NCBI RefSeq assembly: GCF_907165215.1
Contig: NZ_CAJRAY010000022.1
Span: 1-49,128, forward strand
Direction: 5' to 3'
DNA length: 49,128 nucleotides
Origin: Thermobacillus xylanilyticus
GTDB taxonomy: Bacteria; Bacillota; Bacilli; Paenibacillales; Paenibacillaceae
Part shown: piece by piece, positions 47,593-49,128 of the stretch
Position numbering within the stretch: the first letter of the stretch is position 1
Layout of the letters: each line of letters opens with the position of its first letter
Made by a program: the position numbers and the translations under genes
The notes under the pieces: generated by a model
What the model was told of the DNA's origin: nothing
Seen by the model: the letters and a program-made list of their open reading frames with translations, nothing else
Database searches by the model: none

Positions 47593-47958
47593 ATGGCTTA
47601 CCAGAAACTCGGGCGCGACTCGAGCGCGCGGAAGGCGTTGTTCCGCGATCTCGTGACCGACCTGATCCTGTACGAGCGCATCCAGACGACGGAAGCGAAA
47701 GCGAAGGAAGTCCGTTCGATCGCGGAGAAGCTCATCACGAAAGCGAAGAAAGGCGATTTGCACGCCCGTCGTCAAGCTGCGGCATTCGTGCGGCGCGAGA
47801 CGGTGAACGGCGAGCAGGACGCCCTTCAGAAACTGTTCTCCGAGCTTGCCACCCGTTACGCTGAACGTGCGGGCGGATACACGCGGATCCTGAAGCTGGG
47901 TCCCCGCCGCGGGGATTCGGCGCCGATGGTTTACCTCGAACTGGTCGACCGGATCTGA
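47593..47958 (+). CDS. rplQ: 50S ribosomal protein L17
   Basis: 121-residue tunnel-exit protein. [23 protein letters not shown] and [13 protein letters not shown] are diagnostic. AAAGGAGGGG precedes the ATG. It is the last gene of the ribosomal supercluster and is followed by a terminator. Confidence 0.97.
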   Translation: MAYQKLGRDSSARKALFRDLVTDLILYERIQTTEAKAKEVRSIAEKLITKAKKGDLHARRQAAAFVRRETVNGEQDALQKLFSELATRYAERAGGYTRILKLGPRRGDSAPMVYLELVDRI

Positions 47959-48289
47959 GGCAGAAGAGAAAGGGTGGCGAAGGCGCCGCCTTTTTTTCTT
48001 TCTGCCAGGGCCCGGGGAGGGCGGGGCCCGCACCCGCTGAACGCAGACGAAGCGGACGGCGGATTGCGCCGCTCCACCGCCCCCGCTGCCGCAGCAGAAA
48101 CAGGCACTTGTCCTGTCATGCAGAGTATGGACGCCCCGCGCTCCAGCTATGCGGAGCCTGGAATGGTGTTTCGCTCATCGCGTATGGAGGTTCGGCATGC
48201 GGCAGACGGCGGGAAACGGCCGGCGGATGGATAATTTTTTGAAACATGCGGCGGGTTGAGCGGTTACGGGCGGAAGGAGAGAGCGGAAG
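47959..48289. other. 331-bp intergenic region between rplQ and truA
   Basis: Beyond the terminator at 47973-47997 it holds GC-rich sequence with no recognisable promoter. A 20-codon reading frame (48197-48259, MRQTAGNGRRMDNFLKHAAG) with TGGAGG upstream is the only candidate translated element, and is weak. The ECF transporter genes often found here in Bacillales are absent. Confidence 0.6.
47973..47997 (+). terminator. Intrinsic terminator after rplQ
   Basis: GGTGGCG (47973-47979) pairs with CGCCGCC (47984-47990) over an AAGG loop, followed by seven T residues. It closes the alpha operon. Confidence 0.88.
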
Positions 48290-49066
48290 ATGCGGAATAT
48301 CGCGCTGATCGTCAGCTACGACGGCACGGCGTACCGGGGATTCCAGACGCAGCCGGGAGGCGGCACGATCCAGGACGAGCTGGAACGGGCGATTCGCAGT
48401 CTGACCGGGACGGACATCCGGGTCGAGGGGTCCGGGCGGACGGATGCGGGCGTTCACGCGCTCGGCCAGGTCGTCAATTTCCGGACGGAGACGCCGATTC
48501 CGATCGAGAAGTGGGCGCTCGCGCTGAACGGCAGGCTGCCGGACGACATCATCGTGCGCAGCGCGCATGAGATGCCGGAAGATTTCCATGCCCGCTATTC
48601 GGCCATCCGCAAGACATACCGCTATTCGATCTCGACGGGGAAATTTCCGGAGATTTTCACCGCCCGCTATCGTTATCACCACTATCGGCCGCTGGATGAG
48701 GACGCGATGCGGGATTCGCTGAAGTTTTTCGTCGGCGAGCATGATTTCACCGCGTTCAGTTCGGCGGGGGCGCCGCGGAAATCGAACGTCCGCACGATCT
48801 ACGAAGCCCGGCTCGAACGGGACGGCGGCGATCTTCATCTCTACCTGACGGGCAGCGGTTTCCTGTACAACATGGTGCGGATCATCGCGGGCACGCTGAT
48901 CGAAATCGGCGAAGGCAAGAAGGCGCCCGGCCATATCCCGGCCATTCTGGAAGCGAAAGACCGGAATATGGCCGGTCCGAAGGCGCCGGCGCAGGGACTT
49001 GCCCTGTGGCGGGTCGAGTATCCGCCAGCCTATGAAGCGATTCTGTCGGTCGATCCGGCGGAATGA
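48290..49066 (+). CDS. truA: tRNA pseudouridine(38-40) synthase TruA
   Basis: Isomerises uridines 38-40 in the anticodon stem-loop. The 258-residue protein begins RNIALIVSYDGTAYRGFQTQPGG. The catalytic aspartate is in GSGRTDAGVHALGQV (about residue 52). GFLYNMVRIIAGTLIEIG near the C-terminus is conserved. GGAAGGAG lies about 10 nt before the ATG. In relatives rplM and rpsI usually follow; the window ends 62 bp later. Confidence 0.95.
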   Translation: MRNIALIVSYDGTAYRGFQTQPGGGTIQDELERAIRSLTGTDIRVEGSGRTDAGVHALGQVVNFRTETPIPIEKWALALNGRLPDDIIVRSAHEMPEDFHARYSAIRKTYRYSISTGKFPEIFTARYRYHHYRPLDEDAMRDSLKFFVGEHDFTAFSSAGAPRKSNVRTIYEARLERDGGDLHLYLTGSGFLYNMVRIIAGTLIEIGEGKKAPGHIPAILEAKDRNMAGPKAPAQGLALWRVEYPPAYEAILSVDPAE

Positions 49067-49128
49067 AACAGTTAGTGTAAAATCTCTGTGGGTGTAGGAA
49101 TTGGAAAAAGCGGATATAGAAAAAGAGC

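Noticed and set aside
48197..48259. 20-codon frame upstream of truA as a leader peptide gene
   Set aside because: It has a binding-site-like TGGAGG but no regulatory codon run, no terminator next to it and no known counterpart. It is kept only as a note.

Overview
The window is a chromosomal housekeeping region from a GC-rich member of the Bacillales. It is most like Paenibacillaceae (Cohnella, Thermobacillus or Paenibacillus relatives). The evidence is the gene order, which follows the Bacillus core order ispD-ispF-gltX-cysE-cysS-mrnC-rlmB-rae1-sigH-rpmG-secE-nusG-rplKAJL-ybxB-rpoBC-ybxF-rpsLG-fusA-tuf-S10/spc/alpha operons-truA. Strong AAGGAGG-type ribosome binding sites, TTG/GTG starts, a T-box leader and an L10 leader agree with this. 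Species identity is inferred, not proven. Every gene I can support lies on the + strand.

Layout. 1-2.9 kb: isoprenoid genes ispD and ispF, joined in one open frame, then gltX. 2.9-3.7 kb: a non-coding stretch with a four-unit palindrome array, followed by a promoter and a cysteine-type T-box. 3.7-7.7 kb: cysE-cysS-mrnC-rlmB-rae1, nearly all overlapping. 7.7-10.3 kb: an inserted ABC-2 exporter plus TetR regulator, with twin palindromic operators around the promoter. 10.4-11.2 kb: sigH. 11.3-11.5 kb: a second four-unit palindrome array. 11.8-16.1 kb: rpmG-secE-nusG-rplK-rplA-rplJ-rplL-ybxB. 16.1-23.7 kb: rpoB and rpoC. 24.1-28.9 kb: ybxF-rpsL-rpsG-fusA-tuf, closed by a strong terminator. 29.0-32.4 kb: an inserted Fur-controlled ferric-siderophore type ABC importer. 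32.5-48.0 kb: the S10, spc and alpha ribosomal clusters with secY, adk, map, infA and rpoA. 48.3-49.1 kb: truA, with no ECF transporter genes between rplQ and truA.

Together the core genes make the translation apparatus (ribosomal proteins, EF-Tu, EF-G, IF-1, two aminoacyl-tRNA synthetases, rRNA methylation and maturation enzymes), RNA polymerase with NusG and a sporulation-type sigma factor, and the Sec channel with methionine aminopeptidase. The two accessory cassettes (exporter/TetR and iron uptake) each sit at an operon boundary and carry their own regulated promoters.

The most unusual feature is a pair of intergenic arrays, 8.3 kb apart. Each is exactly 168 bp and contains four copies of a 14-bp palindrome (GTGCAAAAATGCAC) spaced 51, 52 and 51 bp. 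The spacers have diverged strongly but cores and spacing are kept. A different hairpin repeat, also 51 bp apart, lies between rplK and rplA. I do not recognise a described function for these.
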